A DNA stretch of 64,000 nucleotides, taken from assembly GCA_964023205.1 (NCBI GenBank), contig OZ026844.1, positions 23,844,934-23,908,933 on the forward strand, in the 5' to 3' direction. Source of the DNA: Lutraria lutraria (lineage: Eukaryota > Mollusca > Bivalvia > Venerida > Mactridae). Below are positions 32,501 through 46,100 of the stretch, one piece after another. The notes under the pieces are model-generated. The model was not told where the DNA came from and made no database searches. It was given only the letters and a program-made list of their open reading frames with translations. Made by a program: the position numbers and the translations under genes. Position 1 is the first letter of the stretch. Each line of letters begins with the position of its first letter.

Positions 32501-34131
32501 ATGCCATAAATCAATGCGTTCTGCTGATGAACTACAGGCTCATTATGAGGAGGCTCATGAAAATAAGACTGAAAACAGGTTTGCTTAGTTAATTTATTTA
32601 AATGTTTTTTACGATTTTTCCAGCTTGTGTTGGTAATAATTTAATGTACTAATACTAGTAGTATAATATTACTTATGATGATTTGTCTATCACATTAAAT
32701 GAAGAGCATGTAAATTAAGGTTTGAAAAGGTAGGCTTTTTTCTGTGTAGTCATTACCAATCAGACATAGAAACAAGTAATCACTCTGTATAGTTAAGATA
32801 GGAAGTCATTTGTACCAGTATTTATCTTGATGAGAATCTTGTTCACTCTTTGCTTGTAGTATTTCATTTGTCATTGGTAAAAATAAATGTGAAGTGAAAG
32901 TACAAATTTGTGTATAAAAAATATATCAGTGTACTTTCTATTTCACTTTAAACATGCATTGATATCTATAATAGTCAATGATTATAATGTTACAGGGATG
33001 GAGATGTTCTTGCTTTGCGCCAAGAAAATGAAAAGTTGAGAAAAGCTTTGGCTGATCAGAACAGCAAATCTGGAAAAAAGTCATCAAAACCTTTATCTGC
33101 TGATGTAAGCATTACAAGTTTTGTTTGAATGTGAATTTCCCTACTTTTAGTAACTGTAATTATCTGGGTTGAATGTCGTGTCTCAGATTCTATTCTACCA
33201 TTTTTATCTTTGTCAGTTAAAACTGTTTGTTCATTATCTTTTTATTTCAAAGAAGTCATAGAATATTGAAATATCTTTGATGTTAACTTTTACATTGTTG
33301 ATCTAAAATCTTGGATAATGAGGCCTTCCTTAAAATATTTAAAATATGTTCATATGCAGTTACACTACCCATACCTTTGACAGTGATATATTTTTGGTTA
33401 ACTTTATATAATAATTATAAATTATGCTTGCAAGGAAACCAAAATACTGAAAGGAAGAAAATCTTCTTTGTCACAATCATTAAATAAGTTTTTGATATGA
33501 GTAGGTTGTAATGAGTCAGTTGTGTAACTGCAAATTGAACATATTCTAAAGATGGCATGGGTATGATACTATCAGTAGAACCTTACTTATTCAAACTTGA
33601 TCTGACTGACCAAAAATGTTCCGATTTGAGAGGTTTTCAGATAAGAAAGGGCCTAGATGATGAATTTTCTTAGCATTAAATATATAATATAAAAATCGGG
33701 ACCAACTGTGTTCAGAGGGGATTCTGGATAAGAGGTTTGATAGTATAATATACTTTCTGCAGGACATTGATGAACTAGAAATGATGAAACTACAACTACG
33801 AGGATCTGAAGAAGCTAGAACATTATGTAAGTGAAATATACTGTGAAGTAAGTGAATTAATAATGGGAGTAGATCAGTGGTATAGTGGTAATGCACTGGA
33901 CTTCTGAACAAAAGGTTGTGGGTTCGAATCTTGGCTCTGTCTTTTGATATTTCAGAGATACTTATTCAGTGTCCCCATCTCTATTCCCGAGCCATGTACT
34001 GTGTTAAAAAAAATCACAGGAAACAGATGAGTAGGTAACGATACTTTGCACCTGGCATAATGAAGGACTGGGAAGAACTATTTGAAATAAGAATCTAGAT
34101 ATAAATGCCCAGTTCTCCTCACCCCCCCCCC

Positions 34132-34163
<32 letters not shown>

Positions 34164-37100
34164 GGGGTGGCCCTGATATGACCATAACTTTGGAATGGGC
34201 CATTGAACAACAGATTTACAAATTAATAATGGTTATAAATGTATCACCAGTTGCAGTGAGAAGATGGTTACCAAATTATATTTGGTTCAATTTTTAGAAG
34301 TACATTTTTGTCAAATCATAAGTGGTTTAATTTATTATTAGTTCATTTATTTTCAAATCATTATTGGTTCAATTTTTCAAAATTGTCTTGTTAACTTCTT
34401 ATATGCGTAAACTTGTATGTAGCATAATTAACTGCATTATTGGAGTATAGGTCAATTAACTTCATTGATCAGTTCTCAAATCAACTAAACAATCACTGTA
34501 ACAAAGAACATTAATTAATGTTGTGTTTTCTCTCTTTGTTGAATCTTCAGTGGGGTCAGAAGTCCACCATTTACAGACCAAGATTGCTGAGTTATCATCT
34601 GAAGTGGATAGTTTAAAAGAAGAAAAAACTCAGTATCAGAATAAGGCAGCTGAATTGGTGAGCTGTTCTGTAATACATGTATTTGTTTTTAAAACAGGCA
34701 TTGATAGAATTCAGGGTTTTTCTGTATCATATAATTGTAGCCTGTAAAGGATGCCTTCCCCTCTGAAAATTTCTTTGAAATCATGCAATTTTCCCCAAAT
34801 TTCCGATTTACTTCTTGAAATTTCCTTCCCCTTATTGGCTTCAGACTAAAATTTTCCCCCAAAAAAGGCTTCAACCAGCTACTTCATCCCCATATTAAGG
34901 GCTAAGTTGCCTTCCCCAAAACACAAGGAAAACCCCTGGAATTAACATCATGATGCAGTATCTTTAAATGAAGAATAGATATCTGAAACCCTGAAGACCT
35001 GTAGGGTTGATGAAGACAAAATTACACTCTACTGTATACGTCTTAATATTGGCGCCCGTTTTATTTTGGCGATATTGGCGGTCAGCATCGGAACCGCCAA
35101 ATCTAGACTGCGCCAATATAAAACCACGCCAATAATGAACACTGCCAATTATTTTGTCAAAGAAAATTACTGTAACTTTTGTTACCAAAAGGTGTAACTA
35201 AAACTTTTTCACGTAACTGTTTGTTTGTTTAGTATGTTTGTACATGTATTATTACTTGTTTACTCTCATCTGTTAAAGTACATGCATTACGTTTATTGCC
35301 TTAGGGTAAATCTTAATTGAAACAATGTAAAATCTAAACGATTAAAACAATACAGCTTATTTGTCACACTATATAAAACTTATATCGTCGGCACAGACTG
35401 GATTAAACCCGATATAATAACAATATGCGTCAATTTAAGATAAAGTATCGAAACAAATAATCACTTTTGGCCATTGTGTTAACTCCTGTTCGATCCCAAG
35501 TAATTACCAATACAATACAATTACCAACACTTTGCTTTTCATGTAACTTATTCTTGCTATTCATATATTTCACTTGATACGATAGTATTTAAGAGGATAT
35601 TTAGTAAAATAGTCTAATTATTTCCCTTGAAAATGGTAGAAACTTATTTGTGTTTTAATTTTGGCGCTTAAGAAGACAGGACATGGTTTTATTTTGGCGG
35701 TTGGATATGAAACCGCCAAATATAGAACCCGCCAATTCATGAACATCTTAAAAACGCCAAATTTTGCACCCGCAGAATTAAAGACATATACAGTATGCTG
35801 TAATCTGAATTAGTGTCTGCAATGTATTTAATAGATATTCGTTTATCTTATGTATATCTAAAAGACTAACTGTAACTTACTTGCTACATTGATCCGGAAC
35901 ACAATTGTAATGACTATTATTAACTACAGTATTTCAATAATGATAGAATACTGAATTATAACTTGGAAAATATTTTCTCTACATACATGTATATGGGTAG
36001 TTAATGGATTATATGCATTGTATTACTATATTTATTTTCATTTTAACAGTCCACAGCAACAGTAAATGCTAAAGCCAAGGCAGATGAATATGAAGGACAG
36101 AAACATGCTCTGGAGGACCATCTAAAATCTTTGAAGGTATCATAGTACTATCTCTTACACAGTCAAACCTGTGAACAAAGACCACTACATGGCCTGCTTG
36201 TTTTCACACAAAATATAAACAGCAAAGTGTTTTACCTTGGAAAAGAGGAAAACAATGGTTGATTAAACATTGAAAATGTTTGATTTTATTGATTTCTAAT
36301 TTCTGACTTATCTCCCTTTCATTTCTATTTATAGTTACTTTTCAAAATCTACAGGTTGCTTCCATTATTTATTATTTAAATTTATGTACTTGGGTATGAT
36401 TCTTATCACATACAAACAATTACTCTTCTAGTGTATGTATGGTGGTGTCTGCTGTTTCCTTCAGTTTACTGATAATATATTACATATTTGAAGGTACATG
36501 TATACTCTTGCATGACAGGTCATTAGTGTCATACATACTAAGCAATTCATTCAAATATATTTTTTTCTGTGTAAGAAATAATTGTCTGTTTTGTTATATA
36601 TTATTGTTACTGCTGAATATATGTTTTCTGACTTTCATGACTTGTGATGATCTGTGTAATATTTACCATGTTGTAGAGGATGTAATTTGTAAAACTCTGC
36701 CATGCCATTTGAGGTTAGTTGTGTAGAATTCAGTATTGTATGTTTAATTACAGGAACAAATTGAAGCCAAGGAACGTTATGCTCAGAGTTTAGAAACTCA
36801 ATTGTCACAGAGGTTAGTTTAAAGCCTTAATGTTTTTCTGCACTTGTCAGCCCTCACCTCATGTTATCACTACTTGTTAAAAGTTTCATTCTATTGAGAT
36901 TTTGTTGAATATGTTTTGAAGTCCAAGAGAGAAAGTTTTACAGAAATTTTATGTGGAATATTTTACTAAAAATTTAGATATGTCTTCTTTATTTTATTTT
37001 TTTTATTGCATTTCAATAGCTTTGTAGACTGCTATAAAACTGATCAGGTAAATGTTGACTGTATATTTATACTGAGAGCATGTGTTAATATGCCTTAATT

Positions 37101-40100
37101 ATCATTACTGTATATAATAACTGATCATTTTTTATTCTCTCAATCTCATCAATCTAATGGATTATTGATTCAGTACATTTGTTTGAAATGGTTCTCTTGA
37201 TTTTAACTCTCCATTCATTGTTTCCCAATTTATATATTTCACTTGTGTTGTACCCAAACACAGTCCTTCGAATCAGTGACACTTTTTCAGTGTCCCCATC
37301 CCAATTATCGAGTCCAGTACTGTGTCTAGATAGTCACAGGAAGACAGATGAGGTGTGTTTTACACTGGACATTATAAAGAACCAGGAAAAACTATTGGAA
37401 AAGATATAAATGCCTAGTTCTCCTCTCCTGCATCTTCTCTCCTCTCCTGCATCTGTTCTAACCTCTCATTGGGGCGGCTCTTAAATGACCAATGTTGTAG
37501 AATGTGCCGTTAAACAGTAGAAAAAACAAACCAAACACTCTCCACATACTACATTATACCTGTACCAGTTATTTCCCTTTTCCTATTCCTTGCACCTAGA
37601 CCTGGCACTGAAGATGTTAACGTCTTGAAGAAAGAGTTGATATCTGTCCAGACTTTGATGGATAAAGCAACATTAGAACAAGAGAAAGAGAAGAAAGAGG
37701 TTCAACACGAATGTAATCAATTAAAACAACAAATAAAAAAGTAGGTGACCTTGATGCTGGTGTTTATGTTATCATGGACATTATTAATGAAGCTTCTGTT
37801 GATAAGAAGTGTCACAGTAGATAATTTAGCTAATGTGATATTTTCTAAAGTTTGTTATTCTGTAATTGAATGTGACATACATGTACTTTGTATCTAATAT
37901 GTCAACAGTTTGAATTGACATCTCTGTATCAAAATTATTTCAGTATAGCAGACACCTTTAATTGTTTTATTGACTTTGTTTGCTTTCCTTGTGTGTATTA
38001 AATTGATGATGGTATATTGCAGAGATGAGGAAGAAATTGAGAAGTTGAAGGAAGAACTTGCTAATGCACCAAAACCAGAGGATATTGCTAGGTATAGATA
38101 ACACTTCATTTGAATTAAAATGCCTGTTGAATTGTGTACCAGACATTTCAAAATAAAATCAAGACCTCACATAAATGCTGACTGTTCAGTAGAAGCAAAT
38201 TTTAATTAGGCCATTCTTAAAAATATGTTCATTTGCAGTAACCGTTTCCAGAGAATTTTCAGTTTGTAATTAATTTTTTTTACAATTAATTTTTTATGTT
38301 GTACCTAACATAATAATTTATTATATAAACTGTTTCTAAGGATGGCCTCATTATCTTTTGTATGTTTTTAGTCCTTTGTTTGCCTTAGATGGATCACTTG
38401 GGATTAATTGTATTTCTAGATTTATTTTTTGTTATTAGGTATGAAGAGCAGATAAAGAAACTTAAATGTGACCTTGAAGGATCACCCAAACCAGAAGAAA
38501 TGGCCAGGTAACTACACTCATTGTTTGTTAAACTTCCTGTATGATCCTTCCAGTTATTGTTATCTCATTGATTAAGATGGGTCAGTGCTCTAGTGGTAAT
38601 ATGCTGAACTACCAATAGGAAGCTCTGCCTTCCAATATTTTAGGGACCCTTTTTGAGTGCCCCGACCCAACTACCAAGCTAAGTACTTTGTTTAGAAAAT
38701 AACAGAAAAATGCATGAGGTGTGTATTAGTGCTTTACACTGGGTACAATAAAGAACCAGGAAAAAAAACTATTTGATTAAAGAGTAGGGATATAAATGCC
38801 TGGTTCTCTTGTATCTTAATTCTCCTCTCTCTTACAGGTTGGAGACATCATTATTAAAGGCAGAGGAACAACTTACACATTATGAATCTACGACAAGCTC
38901 CAAGGATACTGAAGTGAAAACCTTGCTTGAGAAACAAGGACAGGTATTTAATACAGCTAAATAGCGGACATTCAAAATACAAAACTCACGAAAGTCCCAA
39001 GATTTGTATTTACACTATAAAAAGATGTGAAAGTTTGAAGTGTCTATACACTGTTTTTATGCCCTGGAAGCATTTTGTTTTTGGCCTATTTGTCTGGGTT
39101 TTTTTTGTACCGAACTTTAACCATGTCTATAAAATCATGTGGTTCCTCAGGACAACCTCGACAGAACCTGTGCATTTTCAGGACTGTAGGTTAAAGGTCA
39201 AGGTCAACCTCAGAGAGCATTGTGTTTTAAAAACACTTTTGTTCACACCTCCTACTCGATAGTCTGAATTAATTCATTTTACTTTCCTGTATTTTAATGT
39301 GTCATGGTAAACAAGAAAACATTTGTCCATTAAGTGTGAAAAACTGAATAATTGTTTCATTCAAATACCGCAACTGTGACAAGAGTGGCTTAGGTGACAG
39401 CCGTTCGAGTGGGAGATCAAAGGTTTGAACCCCAGTGGAGACTGAGAACTGATGCAGTCGGTTGATGAGCTGCCAGCTAGGTAAATAATGGTACCATAGG
39501 CCCATCTCAGCCAGGCACCTGGCAAAAAAAGAATGGATTTGGGAGGTACTGTGTGCACAAAAGAATTTTGACCCTTTTAATAGGTGTAACACTATAACAA
39601 ACAAAACCTTTACAAATGAGAGATATTCATTGTGTTAATTTTTTTCCCCAGATCTCCCAGAAACTTGAAGATACTCAGAGAACTGTGCAAGAAAAAGAAT
39701 CACAGGTTACAAAATTAAAATCCAAACTTGAAAAAGCTGGGCAAGACTATAAACAACTTCAGTCGCAGTTAGCTCAGAAAGAAAAAGACTTTAATGTACA
39801 GTTAGATGAAAACCAGAGAAAATTGGAGGAGACTGAAAGACAAAGTGGGAAACTAAAAGCTGAAATTGATCAGTTAAATAATCAAATAGAAGATTATCAA
39901 TCTAAGGAAGAAGGTATTAGTGAATCAATGGGAACAACTCAGAAACAGATGAAAGAAAAAGAAAGTGCCATTAAGAATTTAGAAGCAAATATACTGAAGA
40001 TAGACAATGAGAAAAAAGAACTTGAGAGGTACTTTTATAAATAAATTATAGTTTCCATTAAATTAATCAGGTTTCCCGTTAATGAGCTGGACTTGATACT

Positions 40101-43100
40101 TTGAATGAGATTTCACTGATTGTTAATCTTAGTGTTTGATGCTTAATTGCTATTTTTTGAGTGACAGCTTGTAAGTGAAATATTTCGTAACTTCAAGCAC
40201 ATTCATTTGTTCAATCTTTTAATTGTGTAAAATTTTATTTATGTGAAGACAGTGTTTCCTCCATATGTGGAGAAGTTGTCGACTCTTTGTGTAAGGGTAA
40301 GTTAGTACTAGTTAGAATACAGTCCAGGAAAACTGCTTAGGTGAACTGGCCGCCTTACATAGCTGAAATATTGTTCAAAACAATGTTAGACTCACTGAAA
40401 TCAAACAGTATTACTACACAGTCATTTCCTCAGATGAAAAAATGGTGCACATGTTCTTCCATTTAACATTTCGTTCTTATCATTTTGAAAAAAATCTCTT
40501 TGCAGTCAATTGAGTACAAAGGTCAGTGAAATTGAATCTAAACAAACAGAATTGAAGCAAAAAGATGAAGCTCTTGTCAAGTTTAAGACAGAGTTAGAAC
40601 AGACTGTTGGTGAATTAAAACAAGCACAAGGTCAGCTTGTGATGAAAGATGAACAATTGATACATGTTCAGGATACCATGTTGAAGGTAAGGCCATCAGT
40701 AACTTATATTTTGGAGCTGATAAGAAATTAAATCAAAATTTTAGGTACATGTATTGTATTTTTGGAGGTTTATTCCTCATTTAAAGATTTTACCGATTCA
40801 GATTATTATTACTTTTTTTTCGAAGTGTAAATTCAAGATGTGATCTTATACATAAAATTACACCACATGATACAGTTCATATGACATTTATTGATTTTAC
40901 TAAGGCTGAAAAAAAAGTTTTGTATCTGATTACCCAGCCTAACCTAATTTTTCCCTACGGCCCTAGACTTTTTATTATGCCCGAGGAACCGTACATTTAC
41001 CTTTCCATACACATTCAAGAGCCAAAAAAGCCCTATCCTACCTTTTCTACATTTATTGAGTTTATAACGAGAAACAAACAATTTTTTAGGCCTAATTCTT
41101 GTAAATATATATGTATCATTGAAATGTGTTTTAGCTCAAAGTGCTCAAGGTGAGTTATTGTGATCGCGTGTTGTCCATCGTCCGTCCGGACGTCTGTGTG
41201 TCAACAATTGCTTTAAACAACATTAGTTCTCCTTATTAACCAGATGGCCAATTTCAATGAAACTTTACAGGGATGTTCCTTGCATGACACTCTACCAAAG
41301 TTGTTAAAAAAAAAATTCATTAAAATCTCTGGAAAAACAAATAGGAAAAACTTTAAAAATCTTCTTGTCCAAAACCACAGGTCCTAGAGCTAAGATATTT
41401 GGTGTGTAGCATTGTCTAATGGAACTCTACCAAATTTGTTAAAAAAATTCCCCTGGGGTCAAAATTGGCTCCGCCCCAGGGGTAACTTGATTCTACATTA
41501 TAGTTATATAGGAAAATTAAAAAAAAATTCTTGTCAAAAACTACAATGCCTAGAGTTAAGATATTTAGTGTGTAGCATTATCTACTCTACCAAGTTTGTT
41601 CAAATTATTGCCCTAGGGTCAAAATTGTCTCTGCCCTGGGGGTCAATAGATTTATATAGGCTTATATATAGGAAAATTAAAAAAATCTTCTTGTCCAAAA
41701 CCACAAGGCCTAGAGCTAAGATATTTCGGATGTAGCATTGTCTTGCGGACCTCTGCAAAGTTAATTAAAATTATTGCCCTGGGGTCAAAATTGGCCCTGC
41801 CCCGGGGGTCCCTGGATTTATATAGGCTTATACAGGAAAATTAAAAAGTCTTCTAGTCAGAAACTACATTGCCCAGACCTTAGATATTCTGTGAGTGGCA
41901 TAGTCTAGTGGACCTCTACCAAGATTTTCAAGTTGTGGCCCCGGGGTCAATATTGGCTCCGCCCTGGGGTTTACTTGATTTTACTTAGGCTAGGAAACTA
42001 AAAATATCTTCTTATCAGAAACTACAGTGCCTAGAGCTTAGATATTTCGATGTGGCATTGTCTAGTGGACCTCTGCCAAGTTTGTTGAAATGATGGCCCC
42101 GGGGTCCAGATTTGCCCTGCCCTTGGATCACTTGATTTATATAGGCTCATATATACCAAAAAGGTGAAAAATGTTCTTCTAAAAAGTATTTTTTCCTGGT
42201 GAGCGATACAGGGCCATCATGGCCCTCTTGTTTATTGTTTCATACTGAGAAATGACTGATTGTCATATCTACAATGTGTTAGTAATAAGATAAACAAAGC
42301 TTTTTACTTTTCTGTTGTAATTTCTCATTACCCACATGATGTTTCTACCCTCTTAATGCACCTTCAGGGTCAGGAAAAGAGTGATTCTTTGTACCAACAG
42401 CTGCAGGATAAGTCTGTTAAAGTGACAGAGTTAAGTACAACTATAGATAAACTAGAAGCTGATGTTACCCAACTAAAAAGACAATTAAAAGATTCTGATT
42501 CAAGAATCTCTGGTTCATCTGAAGAAATGAAAAATGTAAGTAAAAGTGTGAATCAAATATTTGTCATATAATTTTCATCTGTTGTTCAACGGCTCATTCG
42601 ACAGCTATGGTAATTTCCAAGCTGCCACAGAGAGAGGGAAGATAAGATACAGGAGCACCAGACATTTATATCCCTACCTTTTTCAAATATTTTTTCCTGG
42701 TTCTTTATCAGCCCAGTGTAAAGCACCAGTACACAGCTCATCCGATTCCTGTGATTTTCTTAATACAGTACTTGACTCAGTATTTGGGATGGGGACGTGG
42801 TTTAATTTCAGTTTAATTTCAAATTTTTTGTCAGCTATTCTTTATCAGCATATAATACCTACAATCTGACAGAAATATGTGTCTCTATGATAAACAATGA
42901 TGTGATACCACTGTATCTTTTACAGCTTCAAACCTCCATGGAAGAAAAAGATAAAACCATTGCAGAACTTGAAAAATCTAAAATGGAAACAAAAATAGAA
43001 TTTCAGAGTCAACTTCATAGTAAAGAATTACAAATAAATGAAGTCAAATTAGAACAAGAGAAGGTATATACAGTCAGAATTTATCACTTCAGTATAGTGC

Positions 43101-46100
43101 GATTTTATTAAACAGTCAAAGCTGAACAATTATACGGTCGTTGAATGTGATTTTTTAGCTTTGTACCACAGTTGATAGTTTTCGTTTATTTTACCGTTAG
43201 GAAATGTCCCATTCCACATGTTTACATGTATATACATTGTAATATTATGTAGTGCATCATTTAATACTTGATGGTACATTCACCAACCGTAATAATGAAA
43301 ATTAATGTACAGCTTGCAAAAGTAATCATATCTCATTGAAGCTTAAGATAAATGCAAGCATTGACTGTGAAATTATGCAGCTTTGACAGTTTAATAAAAT
43401 CACACAATAACAGGGTTCTAATTGAACTATTCAAAATGATAAAAATCATTTACTCAATGCTTGGATAGTCTGTACATTCTAGTATATAAAAAAAACAGAT
43501 ATGCTTCAATTGACATCATTTGTTTCAGTTTTTGCACTGGCATATGATACTTGAATGACAAATTTTTTATTAAATCTACCAGTAATCAACAGCAGTATTA
43601 ACATTATGAAGCAATCAAGCAAATACAAGCAATGTAGCAAGTGATCCTTATCAATTTTTGAATAGTATAGTTACTTCACTTTGTGACAATGGATGAAAAC
43701 ATGTTAAGAGGGATTGAATTGAGTTCACAAAGTTGAGATTATTAAAAAGGGCCAAAACATTGAATTAGAGTTTTGATATGGTTAGGAATTAAATTAGATT
43801 TCATAATTTGTTGATGAAAAATTTCTTCCTTATGCCAATTGTACCTGTTTAATAAACTTATTGAATTATTTTGAATCTTATTTGATAATTGTTTTTAATT
43901 AAAAGTGTAGGCTGGTTTGTTGATATTTATTTGCAGGAAAAATGTATAAATTGATTGATTGAATTTTTAAAATCATGATTTTCAGTGCCAAGCTCAGATA
44001 GAGATGTCAAAGTCTGAAGTTGAAGGTTTGAATAAACAAATATCATCTTTAACAGAACAACACCAGTCACAGTGTTCTGTAAATGAACAGCTGAATCAAG
44101 ATATAAGAGAGTTGAATATCAAGATTGAGGAGGAAACTCGACAGCTGAAACAAAGGTACAGTCAAACCTGTGTTAGTGACTACCTCTGAATAAAGACCAC
44201 CCTGTGAATAAAGGCCATTCTTTTAAAAACATTGATTATTTAGAACAAAATTACCTCTGAATAAAGGCCACCTGTCAGTAAATGTCACTTTTGAATTTCC
44301 CAGGGGTGGCCTTTGTTCACAGGGATGACTAGATCATTATTCCTACTGCACTGGAGAAAAACTAAAACTCATGGTTGTAGCTTGATCATCTGCAGTCACA
44401 AAATATTCAACTTTTGTTTTAAGCTCAGATTCTCAAAGAATCAAATCACCTTGAATTTAATATTTTAATGTTGTTTTATGGTCCATCAACAATTAATGGG
44501 AATTTAACATGCATTTGAATACAAGGGTAAGCAGCAACAATAAATTTATGTGAAAAGGGTATTATATTACCGTAATAAACAATGAAAGGTATCTGATATG
44601 AATTGATAAATTTGTACCTTGACTTGAATACAATTTTCTTTGTTTGTGTCATTGACTATGATCAGATGTCTTGTTCTATCATGAATGCATGAAAAACGTA
44701 ACTTTTTAAGATGAATACTGGTATTGCATCTGTGCTCTTGTTTATTTTAATTTGTTTCTGAAATTTGCTTACAATTCCTTAGAATAATTCTATATTTGAA
44801 ATAAAAATGTATCAAGGTGCGCTTTAGAAGTATGTCAGTCATGTAGATCTTAATTAGGTGTATCTATGAATGTTTTTTACTATTGTGGTTAAGAAAACTT
44901 GATACGTTTCTTTGGTCTATAAGTCATTGACATATGATGCAATTTTTATACTTACCCAGGATAGAAAGTTTTCTGGAATAAGCTGGAATTTCTGTTTTTC
45001 TTAGGTCTGGTGCATACTGGTTTTTATTGTTATCGCTGCACGGAGGTTAAGATTTCTGTTTTTTCGAAATGTTCAACTTTTACCCATACTTTCCTAAATT
45101 TCCAGTAATTGTTTTTACATATAAATGTTTCTCACTTCTTTTCGTTATTTGCAGAGATGAAAAACTATCAGAATTTGAGAACAAATTATCATCCGCACAA
45201 ACTGAAATTCAGCGGCTTGGAAATGAAAGAACAGAGCTCATTGCTAAGGTATATTACTCTGCTTGATGTGTTGTCATGGCAATGATAATTCTGATTGTTA
45301 GATTTGGGTGTGGCTAGGATTCTATTCGATCAGTGTTAATATTTTCAGCTTTCAGTTTCTTGTATGTTTATAAAATCAATTGCGTTAGGTGATTGCCTGT
45401 CTCATAAAGTTAGTGTATTACATGATTTATGTAGACGTGGCCATGGTCCAGTGGTTAGTGCACTGGATTTGTAACCTGGTTATTCAGTTTTGATTCCTGG
45501 TTTCAGTGGGTCATACTAGCAACCCCAGATAAGCCAGATGGCTTATCAGTTAATCAGGAGAAAATCAACAATTTCCTTCAACAGTGGAACTTAAATGGTC
45601 ATCATATTTCTAATGTTTGTTCAATCATAATATTTTACATTTTGTAATTATATTTAGAAAGCTAATAAAATTATCTTTACAATGATATATTTATGACTCA
45701 TACCATTCTATGAAAATTTGTCCAAAATGTGGATTTTTTTTGGAAAAAATCATTTATGTAGTCCTGGTAGAACAGAGTGACCAGTAATATGACCTGATCT
45801 TTTTAGTGTTTTGTATTTGTTCATGTCTTTGATATTATGTTTTATTTGTGATTCAGATAGAAGCTGGTGAAGGTGTTGAGACTGCAATCAATCAGCTGAA
45901 AGATGAAAAGGTATTGTCTAAAATTTTGAACTTATCAAGTCTTTTTGTTGAAATATCTTCTCTCTGGTGATTTAAAGGCACACACTGTCAGAATTTTGAA
46001 ATGTCTGCTCTCTGGCGATTTAAAGATACAAATTGTCTGAATTTTGATCTTATTATGTCTTTTTTATGATATATTTAATATTATGTAAAAGTCATTTTTA

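Noticed and set aside
32350..32592. 80-codon frame overlapping EEA1 exon 4
   Set aside because: Shadow frame; the other frame contains the C2H2 finger with proper splice sites.
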